From Ruminococcus sp. UBA946 (GTDB lineage Bacteria > Bacillota > Clostridia > Oscillospirales > Ruminococcaceae): 15,279 bases of DNA. The stretch spans positions 1-15,279 of the forward strand of contig DBCY01000142.1 of the NCBI GenBank assembly GCA_002293295.1, read 5' to 3'. Numbering within the stretch: position 1 is the first letter of the stretch; every line of letters starts with the position of its first letter. The position numbers and the translations under genes were made by a program. Below are positions 1 to 7,144 of the stretch, piece after piece. The notes beneath the pieces were generated by a model that saw nothing but the letters and a program-made list of their open reading frames with translations, was not told where the DNA came from and did not search any database.

Positions 1-528
1 GATTTTTATTCAAGAACCCCCGGTGTAAAGTTGTTTTCCGACATAACCGAAGTAAGTTGCGCCGACGGAAAGCTATACTGCTGCGAAGTTATGGACGCTT
101 TTGACGGAGCTATTATCGGCTTGTCAATCGAGAATAACATGAGGGCTGAAATGTGTACAGAAGCGCTGATACGGGCAAAAAACCGTTTTAACACACTGTC
201 CGGCTGTATAATTCACACCGACCGCGGCAGTCAGTTTACGTCAAATTTATACGAGGAAATTTCGGCAAAACTCGGCTTCGTACAGTCTATGGGAGCTGTC
301 GGAACATGCGCGGACAACGCAAGAATCGAAAGCTTTCATTCAACTTTGAAACGCGAACTTATCTACAGAATCCCCTATTCCACAATGACTCGGGAGCAAG
401 TCAAAGCTCTTATCTGGGAATGGGTCGAAACAGAATATAACTTCAATCGGCGCAACACAGCGAATGAGCATAAGCTCCCCCCGCTGCTCAAGCGCGAAAT
501 CTACAATCGGCTCTTGAGAGCTGCGTAA
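1..528 (+). CDS. IS3-family transposase OrfB, C-terminal part (cut by window edge)
   Basis: This is the catalytic half of an IS3-family DDE transposase (rve integrase fold), which cuts and joins insertion-sequence ends. The frame is open from base 1, so the N-terminal part lies outside the window; full OrfB proteins are usually about 270-300 residues and 176 codons are visible here. The three catalytic acidic residues can be read: Asp14 in LFSDIT, Asp74 in HTDRGSQF, and Glu110 in NARIESFHSTLKRE, counting from base 1. The Asp74-Glu110 spacing of 35 residues is the classic D(35)E of the IS3 family. The C-terminal NFNRRNTANEHKLPP region resembles the usual 'YN..RPH..L...P' ending. No frameshift or stop is seen in the visible part, so the copy may be intact. 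A TTG at 31 could be taken as a start but is clearly internal. Confidence 0.93.
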   Translation, partial: DFYSRTPGVKLFSDITEVSCADGKLYCCEVMDAFDGAIIGLSIENNMRAEMCTEALIRAKNRFNTLSGCIIHTDRGSQFTSNLYEEISAKLGFVQSMGAVGTCADNARIESFHSTLKRELIYRIPYSTMTREQVKALIWEWVETEYNFNRRNTANEHKLPPLLKREIYNRLLRAA

Positions 529-574
529 CCGACCGCAAACCGGCATTTATTCCACAGTCATATTGACAACGAGC
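1..574 (+). mobile_element. Right part of an IS3-family insertion sequence (boundary uncertain)
   Basis: The transposase at the window edge implies an insertion sequence extending leftward out of view. IS3-family elements usually end a few tens of bases after the orfB stop. A string reading CCACAGTCATATTGACA at about 553-569 resembles the GTC...TTGACA right-end pattern of some family members, so I place the end near 574. A second possible end is the quasi-palindrome at 861-887. Without the left inverted repeat neither can be proved. Confidence 0.35.
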
Positions 575-912
575 CTCCGCGACGCGATATTCTGTAGCCA
601 CGGGCAGACCACCCATCTCAGGGTGTCCGTTTGAATGTCGGGTGGGCGGCTACCCGCGGCACAAGCGTATCACACCGCAAACTCATTGTAAATACGCTTT
701 TGCGGCATAAAAGCCGCTTTGCTAAATATTACACCGATTTTGGTTGTGCGATTTTCTTGACAATTACCAACCTTGCACTCGAATAATAGAAAAATGCTTT
801 TACGTCGCATAGCGACGGCATTTTTCAATTATTCAGCAGACATTAATTATCGAACACGCCCTAGTATCATTTGACACCGGGCACTAGTTTTAACGAAAGG
901 GATTTTCGGGAA
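529..912. other. Non-coding, structure-rich stretch between transposase and membrane protein gene
   Basis: No convincing gene lies in these 384 bases. They hold several secondary-structure signals. GTAGCC at 594-599 pairs with GGCTAC at 648-653, enclosing further complementary blocks. A short GCGGC/GCCGC hairpin sits at 702-717. A long near-perfect hairpin lies at 781-834. A quasi-palindrome at 861-887 contains TTGACA at 871-876. The stretch may include the IS tail, a degraded mobile element, or the leader of the following gene. The long hairpin would plausibly stop transcription coming from the transposase. Confidence 0.6.
781..834. terminator. Long bidirectional hairpin, probable terminator
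   Basis: Bases 781-797 and 818-834 are reverse complements over 17 positions with one mismatch. Inside, CGTCGC (803-808) pairs with GCGACG (812-817) around an ATA loop, leaving a five-base bulge TTTTA. The GAAAAATGC / GCATTTTTC arms place A and T runs on both sides, as in bidirectional intrinsic terminators. It could equally be a small palindromic repeat left by a mobile element. Confidence 0.5.
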
Positions 913-1914
913 ATGAAAAAAAATCCAAAAAAGGAAAAAGATGATTTTTTTGATTATGATAATTATATAGATAATCAGAAAAGCCATGTTATACAAAATG
1001 ATAAGGGTATAAATAAATCCTCAGTTAAAAGTACGGGCAAAAACCGGCAAAAACCCGCAAAGCTTGTAAAAGCAACCGCAGAGGACGTTGAAAAGGCGCG
1101 TCATTCCTCTGAAAGGATAAAAACGGAGGGACATGAATCCATAGAAAACATAAAAAGAATGTTTGACGCCGCTCTGGACGAAGATATAAAGGAGCTTACG
1201 GAATTTTCTCAGGAGGAAATTACACCGGCTTTCCCGGTTAGCAGCCCGAAGGGGATGAAACGGAAATTCTATTTAATCTTCGGCGTTATCGTAACAATGC
1301 TTTCAATTATAGGATTAATAGCGGCGGTTGATTTTACATCTGACAGAATCAGGGCTTTTGCCGATAATACAAAGCAGAAAAATGAATTCGCCAGCTTTAT
1401 TTACCCTATAGTAATATGCGACCCTCCGCCCTTCAACCAGACAATCAAGCTCAGAAACGACACTATTATCACAGCCGCCGTCTGGGATATTATACTTTAT
1501 GACGATAAAACCAAATATACCGCCGAATTTGATTATATTGTAGTCCCAGAAGTTGATATTGAGTTTCATGCGGAAAAGCTGTTCGGAAAGGGTCTTGCGA
1601 TTTCACACGGTTCTATACTGGGAGCGGATTTACAATTTTACTACGACGAGGAAATAAAGTCATACCGTATACCGTCAAATCCCAAATATTTTGCATATTC
1701 CCCTGTAATTGAAGATATAACCCGCGTAGGGGAGAGATATACTTTAACCGTCGGATATATTTCGCCTACCCCCGCCTGGCTGACTTTCAACACGGATGAG
1801 GTTCCTGAACCTGTTAAATATGTTGAATATGTGGTTTCAAAGCGCAATAACGAATATTCGCTGGTCGCAATACAGGATTCCCCTCTTATAGGCGCCGGTA
1901 ACAGCCAGTTATGA
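913..1914 (+). CDS. Single-pass membrane protein of unknown function
   Basis: I do not recognise this 333-residue protein. Residues 1-116 are highly charged (many Lys, Asp and Glu) and look disordered or coiled. Residues 119-139 (FYLIFGVIVTMLSIIGLIAAV) form one hydrophobic segment preceded by KRK, which by the positive-inside rule puts the N-terminus in the cytoplasm and the last ~190 residues outside. The outer part mixes beta-like stretches and aromatic residues (SYRIPSNPKYFAYSPVIEDI, RYTLTVGYISPTPAWL) and has only one Cys. There is no cleavable signal peptide and no catalytic motif I can name. I chose ATG 913, with a GAAAGG site at 895-900. A TTG at 871 in the same frame would overlap the quasi-palindrome and lacks a ribosome binding site. 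The topology resembles a signal-anchored envelope or regulatory protein, but function is unknown. Confidence 0.8.
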   Translation: MKKNPKKEKDDFFDYDNYIDNQKSHVIQNDKGINKSSVKSTGKNRQKPAKLVKATAEDVEKARHSSERIKTEGHESIENIKRMFDAALDEDIKELTEFSQEEITPAFPVSSPKGMKRKFYLIFGVIVTMLSIIGLIAAVDFTSDRIRAFADNTKQKNEFASFIYPIVICDPPPFNQTIKLRNDTIITAAVWDIILYDDKTKYTAEFDYIVVPEVDIEFHAEKLFGKGLAISHGSILGADLQFYYDEEIKSYRIPSNPKYFAYSPVIEDITRVGERYTLTVGYISPTPAWLTFNTDEVPEPVKYVEYVVSKRNNEYSLVAIQDSPLIGAGNSQL

Positions 1915-1965
1915 TAAAAAGCAGTATAAAGATTTTACCTGTTTCGCTGTAATGAAAAGTTAATG

Positions 1966-1974
1966 TGTTATAGT
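1966..1974 (+). promoter_or_regulatory. Possible extended -10 promoter for the small gene at 2016
   Basis: TGTTATAGT fits the extended -10 pattern TGnTATAaT, 41 bases upstream of the ATG. No good -35 box is seen at 17 bases spacing, so this is tentative. The gene could instead be read through from the membrane protein gene 100 bases upstream. Confidence 0.3.
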
Positions 1975-2015
1975 TAGAACATATTTTTATATTCAATGCC
2001 GAAAGGAAATATAAA

Positions 2016-2333
2016 ATGCCTGAAAAATCATTCAGAATACCCGAATATGAATATTTCAGAATGGGCGGGAAGTACAGCGGCTGTAAGAGGGGTACAGACC
2101 GTGATGATTTTAATTACCGCATTAACCCCGAAGGAAATATAAACATAGAGATATGGTATGATATAAAGTGTTTTGAAAAATCTGAGGTTAAAGCTTCATG
2201 CGCATTTGAGCTGACCAGAGAGGGGTATAAATCAGCATGTGAATGGATAGAGGAACAGTTTACGGAATGGCTTAAAGGACATTCTCTGCTGGACCCTTCG
2301 TCAGGTTATTTTTGTAATACTGTAAATGATTAA
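2016..2333 (+). CDS. Small hypothetical protein (105 aa)
   Basis: This is a soluble-looking protein of 105 residues that I cannot place in a family. It has no signal peptide or membrane segment. It is rich in aromatic and charged residues (IPEYEYFRMGG, IEIWYDIKCFEKSE) and ends in a predicted amphipathic helix (SACEWIEEQFTEWLKG). It has four Cys residues without a metal-binding pattern. The ATG at 2016 follows a clear AAAGG ribosome binding site at 2002-2006 with 9 bases spacing, which supports real translation. It lies about 100 bases downstream of the membrane protein gene on the same strand, so the two may be co-transcribed. A strong hairpin follows 48 bases after the stop. Confidence 0.72.
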   Translation: MPEKSFRIPEYEYFRMGGKYSGCKRGTDRDDFNYRINPEGNINIEIWYDIKCFEKSEVKASCAFELTREGYKSACEWIEEQFTEWLKGHSLLDPSSGYFCNTVND

Positions 2334-2381
2334 GACAATAAAACAGCTTTATGAGTATTATTGGCGCTATAATAATGTAAA

Positions 2382-2414
2382 AAACCGCTTAAAATCAAAT
2401 GATTTAAGCGGTTT
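2382..2414 (-). terminator. Intrinsic terminator between convergent genes
   Basis: AAACCGCTTAAA (2382-2393) and TTTAAGCGGTTT (2403-2414) form a perfect 12-base-pair stem with a 9-base loop. On the minus strand the stem is followed by a run of six T, so it best terminates the cyclic-di-GMP gene that ends at 2561. On the plus strand the tail is only TTTCAG, so it may also partly stop the small gene ending at 2333. Confidence 0.75.
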
Positions 2415-2483
2415 CAGTCTGTAAAAAAGGAATGAGTAGTAAGGGTTAAGGAGTACGGGATGAACTCCTCTCCCGAAAACTAG

Positions 2484-2511
2484 TTTCTAACTACTATTTT
2501 CTAACAACTAT
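2484..2511. repeat. Two tandem copies of a 14-base repeat
   Basis: TTTCTAACTACTAT (2484-2497) is followed directly by TTTCTAACAACTAT (2498-2511), with one base different. It lies in the 3' untranslated region of the minus-strand cyclic-di-GMP gene. No function can be assigned. Confidence 0.6.
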
Positions 2512-2560
2512 CTGTAATGTTTATGGTGATATATGGGACATTGAGCATGATACACGGCAA

Positions 2561-5500
2561 TCATATCAGAACTTCAAACTCCTCATGGCAAATGGGTCTG
2601 TAATAATGATACCCCTGAGCATAATCACAATTCTCCGACTTAATAAACTTTACCTGCTCGGCTGTTTCAATGCCTTCAGAAACAATCTTGAGGTTTAGCT
2701 TCTGTGATAAATGGATAATCGACGAAATAATCGCCTTGTTTTTCTCGTCCAGGTCACTGTTAAGGAAAAAGCTGCTGTCTATTTTTATAATATCAATCGG
2801 CAGAGACTTCATAAGGCTGAGAGTCGAATAACCGGTGCCGAAATCATCCATTGAAATAATGAAGCCTTTTCCCCTCAGCTTAGAAATCATTTCAATAAGG
2901 CGGTCGGTGTTGTCAAAGAAAACACTCTCGGTTATTTCAATTTCAACAAGCTCTCTTGGTATATTGTACTTTTCCGTAAGACCGACAAGATAATCGGGGA
3001 ATTCCTCGTCAAAAAGATGCAGCCTGGAAACGTTCACAGATATAAGCGGGACGTTTTTACCCTCGTCAAGCCATTTCCGCATCAGCTTAAGCGTCTCGTT
3101 ATAAACATACTTATCAAGCTCAACTATAAAGCCGTTTTTCTCAAAAAGCGGTATGAATTTATAATTGGGAATAAACTGCCCGTCGGGGACAATCCATCTG
3201 ACGAGAGCCTCCGCTCCGCATATTTCCTCGTTGGACATATTGACCTTAGGCTGGAAATAAACCTTAAACTGCTTTTGTTTCAGGGCTGAATCCATGATTT
3301 GCTCCAAAGCCCGTTCTTCCATCAGCTGACTTTCCGTATCGGAGTCATACTCAATAAAATTATGAGTTTCGTTCGTGAAGTATTCTCCGGCTTTATGCCT
3401 GGCGATATTTGTTTTATCAATAATAGTCGTAATGGAATAATCATCGCTTGTGATGCTGTAAATGCCTCCGACGCAGCGGATATTCATTTTGGGGTATTTT
3501 TCGCGCATCATTATTTCAAGCGAAAGGCAGGCAACTCCCATACGGTCAAAAATATTAACGTTTTCGTTAGTGTTTTTATTGTTAAGGAGCAGAATGAAGT
3601 CATCGCCCTTAATACGGCATATAAGCTCATCCTCCTTGAGAATATTATTAAGGCATTCCGCGGCTGTTTTGAGTACAATGTCGCCCACGGTATAACCGAA
3701 TTCTTCATTAATCCGTGAAAAATGACGGATACCGACAATTGAAACCGAATATGCCGTATCGTTTTCAATAATCTTTTTAAGGGCAACCGCCTTGAATTTT
3801 TCAAAGGACAGCGCACCGGTTAAATGGTCTTTCGCTTTTACGCGTTCAAGGAAAGCCGTAACATCAATCCAGCATATCAGGTTTTCGGAAGGCTTGTCGC
3901 CTCTTTCAACAACCGAGGCGGTTGCGGAAAACCATCCGTCATATTTTTCGCTGTAGGTTTCCAGCGTATACTTCTTTATTCCGTTGTTAAGACCCAGCAC
4001 CGGACACATGGAACAAGGGGAATTAAGACCCATTACAGTCTGGTAGCATTTTTCTCCGACTTTTATATCCGGGAAAAGGACTCTTGCATACCTGCTTATA
4101 TATTTTATGATATGGGTTTTTGGGTTTATTACATAATATGTAAGCATCTGAGAATCCATGGCATTACCGGTATAAAGGATTTCATCCTCAAGCTCGGATT
4201 TGCTTCTGAGCCTTAGCATATAGGAAGAAATAATTTTTATGATGCTTGAGATTGTGGTCTTTTCATTTTCTGTCCATTCCCGGATATTTTTCCTGTCCTC
4301 GAAATTTATAACGGCGACAAGCTGTGAGCCGTCTAAAATTGGGAACTGAAGAACAGATGAGATATTCAGGGATAAAAAATCCTTATCCCTGTGGATTATA
4401 TTTGCTTCATTCTCATTTTCTGAGCAGTGGTATTCATAAAATGCATTTCCGTTATAAAACCTGGATTCCACTTCATTCCAGTTTTTAATATAAAAATCAA
4501 CCAGTTTTTCATCAGATGAATAGTCGTTGTTATTGCTCCAGGATTTAAGCATCGATACTTTATGGGTATGAAGGTTCTTTTCTATAAAACATATTTTATC
4601 AATATCATAATATTTGCCGATTTCTGAGAATACCAAATATACCGCATTGATAAAATTGGGATTCATGCTGATAACGTCAAAAGCAAAATCAAACAGATTC
4701 TTTTCAATATCCACCAGGTGCTTGACGCCGATTTCCATAGGAACATCCGTATTTTTTTTAAAGCTTAAGTCGGTAATTTCAGAATCATAGGTTACAAACC
4801 GGCTGTAGATTATATATGAGCTTCCGGCAGTGCGTTTCGCCTGATACAATGCAATGTCGGCGCATCGGTACAAAGCTTCGTAAGTAATTCCGTGCTTAGG
4901 GAACATCGAAACGCCGATGCTTACCGAAATCGTGGAGTTGTCTTTTAAAGAAATGCCGCATACTCTGTTTAATAGCCTTCTGATGATTTTAGGAGGGTCG
5001 GTGTCGGGGTTTGTTATATCGGGACAGAAAATTACATATTCATCCCCGCCAAGACGTCCGATAATATCAGTGCTGGAAAATGTTCCCTGTATTCGGGTGG
5101 CGCAGGCTTCAAGCACATAATCGCCGTACAGATGCCCCCATCTGTTATTTACATCCTTAAAATTATTGATATTAAGGATAATCAGCATATGGCATGCCTT
5201 CTTGGAAACAGTCGTTTCAAGGGCTTTTTCAATCAATACTTTTACACCGTTGCGATTGAAAAGATGCGTAAGAGGGTCAATATTAACTTTTCTTTGCCGG
5301 TCGGCATTTTCGTTTTTTTCCATGGTTACATCAAGCGTTTTGCCGACAACCCTGTAAGGCTTGCCTTCATCATCGTAAATTGTAGTCCCTATATAACGGA
5401 ACCATGCAAAGCTTTCCGTATCGCCGATAGCTCTCAGGTCATATTCAAAAAAAGCCTCGCCGTTATCCATACTGTCGCAGTAAGCCTCAAATATACCTAT

Positions 5501-5779
5501 ATCATCGGGGTAAATCAAACCCCAGCCAAGTATCGTTTCACGGAAATTTTCAACGGTAAGGTTGTTCTGGCTCCATTTGCCGTTCAGCTTTTTATCCTGA
5601 TAAACTGTTTTGGTAGCAATATCGTATTCCCATAAACCGGCATTGGAATCATTTGCGATAATTTTGTATTTTTCTGTTTCCGCCTTCAGTTTAAGTGAAA
5701 GCTCATAATTATTCTGTTTTAAGAAATCAAGCTCCGGATTGCCTGTATTGGCATTTATTATTGTACCTGGCTGTTCCAT
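2561..5779 (-). CDS. Cyclic-di-GMP enzyme: PAS-GGDEF-GAF-PAS-GGDEF-EAL
   Basis: This 1072-residue cytoplasmic protein should make and break cyclic di-GMP. Approximate domain order: PAS 37-155, GGDEF 168-325, GAF 353-525, second PAS 534-645, second GGDEF 648-808, EAL 828-1072. The first GGDEF has GGDEY at 244-248 and FKDVNNRWGHLYGD, consistent with an active cyclase, but Ser replaces the Arg of the RxxD inhibitory site. The second GGDEF reads KGDDF (724-728) and is probably inactive. The EAL domain keeps its metal and catalytic residues: Glu857, Asn916, Glu948, Asp978-Asp979, Lys999, Glu1035 and Gln1055, so it should act as a phosphodiesterase. The second PAS carries GEKCY and SPCSMCP (Cys578, Cys589, Cys592), a possible metal or redox site. 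No membrane segments are seen. ATG 5779 is chosen because GGAG at 5788-5791 sits 8 bases upstream; the in-frame ATG at 5800 has no ribosome binding site. The net direction of activity cannot be read from sequence. Confidence 0.95.
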   Translation of the reverse strand: MEQPGTIINANTGNPELDFLKQNNYELSLKLKAETEKYKIIANDSNAGLWEYDIATKTVYQDKKLNGKWSQNNLTVENFRETILGWGLIYPDDIGIFEAYCDSMDNGEAFFEYDLRAIGDTESFAWFRYIGTTIYDDEGKPYRVVGKTLDVTMEKNENADRQRKVNIDPLTHLFNRNGVKVLIEKALETTVSKKACHMLIILNINNFKDVNNRWGHLYGDYVLEACATRIQGTFSSTDIIGRLGGDEYVIFCPDITNPDTDPPKIIRRLLNRVCGISLKDNSTISVSIGVSMFPKHGITYEALYRCADIALYQAKRTAGSSYIIYSRFVTYDSEITDLSFKKNTDVPMEIGVKHLVDIEKNLFDFAFDVISMNPNFINAVYLVFSEIGKYYDIDKICFIEKNLHTHKVSMLKSWSNNNDYSSDEKLVDFYIKNWNEVESRFYNGNAFYEYHCSENENEANIIHRDKDFLSLNISSVLQFPILDGSQLVAVINFEDRKNIREWTENEKTTISSIIKIISSYMLRLRSKSELEDEILYTGNAMDSQMLTYYVINPKTHIIKYISRYARVLFPDIKVGEKCYQTVMGLNSPCSMCPVLGLNNGIKKYTLETYSEKYDGWFSATASVVERGDKPSENLICWIDVTAFLERVKAKDHLTGALSFEKFKAVALKKIIENDTAYSVSIVGIRHFSRINEEFGYTVGDIVLKTAAECLNNILKEDELICRIKGDDFILLLNNKNTNENVNIFDRMGVACLSLEIMMREKYPKMNIRCVGGIYSITSDDYSITTIIDKTNIARHKAGEYFTNETHNFIEYDSDTESQLMEERALEQIMDSALKQKQFKVYFQPKVNMSNEEICGAEALVRWIVPDGQFIPNYKFIPLFEKNGFIVELDKYVYNETLKLMRKWLDEGKNVPLISVNVSRLHLFDEEFPDYLVGLTEKYNIPRELVEIEITESVFFDNTDRLIEMISKLRGKGFIISMDDFGTGYSTLSLMKSLPIDIIKIDSSFFLNSDLDEKNKAIISSIIHLSQKLNLKIVSEGIETAEQVKFIKSENCDYAQGYHYYRPICHEEFEVLI

Positions 5780-6072
5780 TGTATCAACTCCGTTCGTCAT
5801 ATAGCATTTAAATGATATATGGATTTTAGTTATGTAAAATCTTAAACGTTTTTAATTCAAGCCGCCAATGTTTATATTAATATGTAAAAAGTAATTTAAT
5901 TATCATTAGTATTATATCATAAAGTAATGTAATAATTATTTAAGTATTAATGTCTGATTTGTTAATTTGCACAAATAATATACAAAAAACATATAAAATC
6001 TAAGCATATTATTTAAATATTACCAATAATTATACCTATATATTCCGGTATTATGTTTACCTGTTCAAATAA
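5780..6072. other. AT-rich intergenic leader of the cyclic-di-GMP gene
   Basis: These bases are very AT-rich and contain no gene. On the minus strand a perfect TATAAT lies at 5911-5916, about 130 bases before the start codon, but the matching -35 position is poor; TTGAAT at about 5855-5860 is another weak candidate with a poor -10. A promoter is expected here because the upstream gene has its own terminator. I see no riboswitch-like fold. Confidence 0.4.
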
Positions 6073-6110
6073 AACCACCGATAAGTATAGATTGTTACAA
6101 ATCAGCGGTT
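6073..6110 (-). terminator. Probable terminator of the CheW-CZB gene
   Basis: On the minus strand, AACCGCTGAT and ATCGGTGGTT form a 10-base-pair stem that includes two G-U wobbles. The G-U pairs work only in the minus-strand RNA, which agrees with the gene's direction. It is followed by TTTTATTT and starts 11 bases after the stop codon. The loop is long (18 bases), so strength is uncertain. Confidence 0.6.
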
Positions 6111-6121
6111 AAATTCATTCA

Positions 6122-6973
6122 TCATATCTTTGCTTTCCTTAAAAGCATTTCCTCGTCTATTATCAGTATTTCTTTTTTAATTTTTTCATTGTGACCGACG
6201 CCTGTGAAATATCTTGAATCCACAATTTTGTTCATTGAGCGGTCATCGCAGATAATATCAACCTTATCAATTGCCAGAACTTCGTCAACCAGCAAACCAA
6301 GGGATTCATGACCGTCGGAAAGAGTAACGACAGTCTCCCTGTAAAAATTCCTGAACACCGTCTTGGCGTCGTCGATACAGGCAAGGATAAACGGTATGTA
6401 GTTCATTTCGGATATGTTCATCAGCTCGTTTATTTTTTCGGTATTGTTTCCGTCGGCATTGTTTTTCGCAAGGTCCATTATAGTTATGCCGCTTTTATGA
6501 AGAAGCTTGTGAGGTTCTTCAGCTTTCCTGAGCATATTTAACGCGCCGTCATTTTTGGTATGCTCAACAAAATCGTAGTACCACATACCGAACGCGCACT
6601 TGGTATGGTCAGTCGTAAGAGTGAATACCGCATTTTCGGCTGCGCATCTTTTGAGTTCCTTTACCCAGTTGATATGCGCCTGCTTAACCGTTTCCATTTT
6701 AACGTCGAATTCGGAGCATTCCTCTTCGATGGTTTTAAAACGGAAAAGCTTCCTGACCTCCAAAAGAGGAAAAACTTCCCCCCTTATATCAACAAGCCCT
6801 TTGTAAATGTCTGAAGCTTCCGGCAGGGGGGTAACTTCGGGAGGCATTAAAATCCCGCTTACATATTTACTGTTTACAGCATATGCGTTATTGCTTAGAG
6901 TAAAAATAAGCCAAGGCAAGCTCTGAGCCTCGGTATTTTCATACTCCTGTTCATTATTTATAAACCCTGCCAT
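6122..6973 (-). CDS. Chemotaxis coupling protein CheW with inserted zinc-binding CZB domain
   Basis: CheW links chemoreceptors to the histidine kinase CheA at the membrane-bound array. Residues 19-85 form the first CheW part (WLIFTLSNNAYAVNSKYVSG, YKGLVDIRGEVFPLLEVRKLF) and about 205-283 the second (RETVVTLSDGHESLGLLVDE, FTGVGHNEKIKKEILIID). Between them, at about 90-190, sits a chemoreceptor zinc-binding domain. Its four expected zinc ligands are visible: His100 in QAHINW, Cys126 in CAFGMWYY, and His155 and His159 in HKLLH. In chemoreceptors and the cyclase DgcZ this fold binds zinc and responds to zinc or hypochlorous acid. Here it would place the sensor inside the coupling protein itself. 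At 283 residues it is about twice the usual CheW length, explained by the insert. The start is firm: GGAGG at 6982-6986, 8 bases before ATG. The gene is alone on its transcript, with no cheA or receptor in the window. Confidence 0.92.
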   Translation of the reverse strand: MAGFINNEQEYENTEAQSLPWLIFTLSNNAYAVNSKYVSGILMPPEVTPLPEASDIYKGLVDIRGEVFPLLEVRKLFRFKTIEEECSEFDVKMETVKQAHINWVKELKRCAAENAVFTLTTDHTKCAFGMWYYDFVEHTKNDGALNMLRKAEEPHKLLHKSGITIMDLAKNNADGNNTEKINELMNISEMNYIPFILACIDDAKTVFRNFYRETVVTLSDGHESLGLLVDEVLAIDKVDIICDDRSMNKIVDSRYFTGVGHNEKIKKEILIIDEEMLLRKAKI

Positions 6974-7056
6974 TTTTGTTGCCTCCTCGGATTAGTTATT
7001 ATTGTTCATAGGAATATACAATTAATAGAATAAAAATTCACAGTAGTTATACAAAC

Positions 7057-7085
7057 ATTATAGCCCATAAATTTACATAAGTCAA
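7057..7085 (-). promoter_or_regulatory. Sigma-A type promoter of the CheW-CZB gene
   Basis: On the minus strand TTGACT (7080-7085) and TATAAT (7057-7062) are separated by exactly 17 bases, nearly perfect for the housekeeping sigma factor. The start point would be near 7050, giving an untranslated leader of about 75 bases. The box is not of the flagellar sigma-28/sigma-D type. Confidence 0.8.
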
Positions 7086-7090
7086 TAGTT

Positions 7091-7115
7091 TTTATAGCTA
7101 AGATTATGCTATAAA
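7091..7115. promoter_or_regulatory. Inverted repeat next to the CheW-CZB promoter, possible operator
   Basis: TTTATAGC (7091-7098) and GCTATAAA (7108-7115) form an exact 8-base inverted repeat with a 9-base spacer. It begins 5 bases upstream of the -35 box of the minus-strand promoter, a typical place for an activator or repressor site. AT-rich DNA gives such repeats by chance fairly often, so this is tentative. Confidence 0.35.
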
Positions 7116-7144
7116 TTTTGGCACAATGGATTATTTGTAAAAGC

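Noticed and set aside
757..787. Promoter from TTGACA (757-762) with AATAAT (782-787)
   Set aside because: The spacing of 19 bases is long and the -10 overlaps the arm of the long hairpin, so it is not convincing.
871..912. TTG 871 as start of the membrane protein
   Set aside because: The codon is part of the quasi-palindrome and lacks a ribosome binding site; ATG 913 is better supported.
3017..5635. Several long plus-strand frames opposite the c-di-GMP enzyme gene
   Set aside because: They are antisense shadows of a gene with clear domain homology and lack ribosome binding sites or recognisable products.
5780..5800. Upstream ATG (5800) as start of the c-di-GMP enzyme
   Set aside because: No ribosome binding site precedes it, while ATG 5779 has GGAG at ideal spacing.
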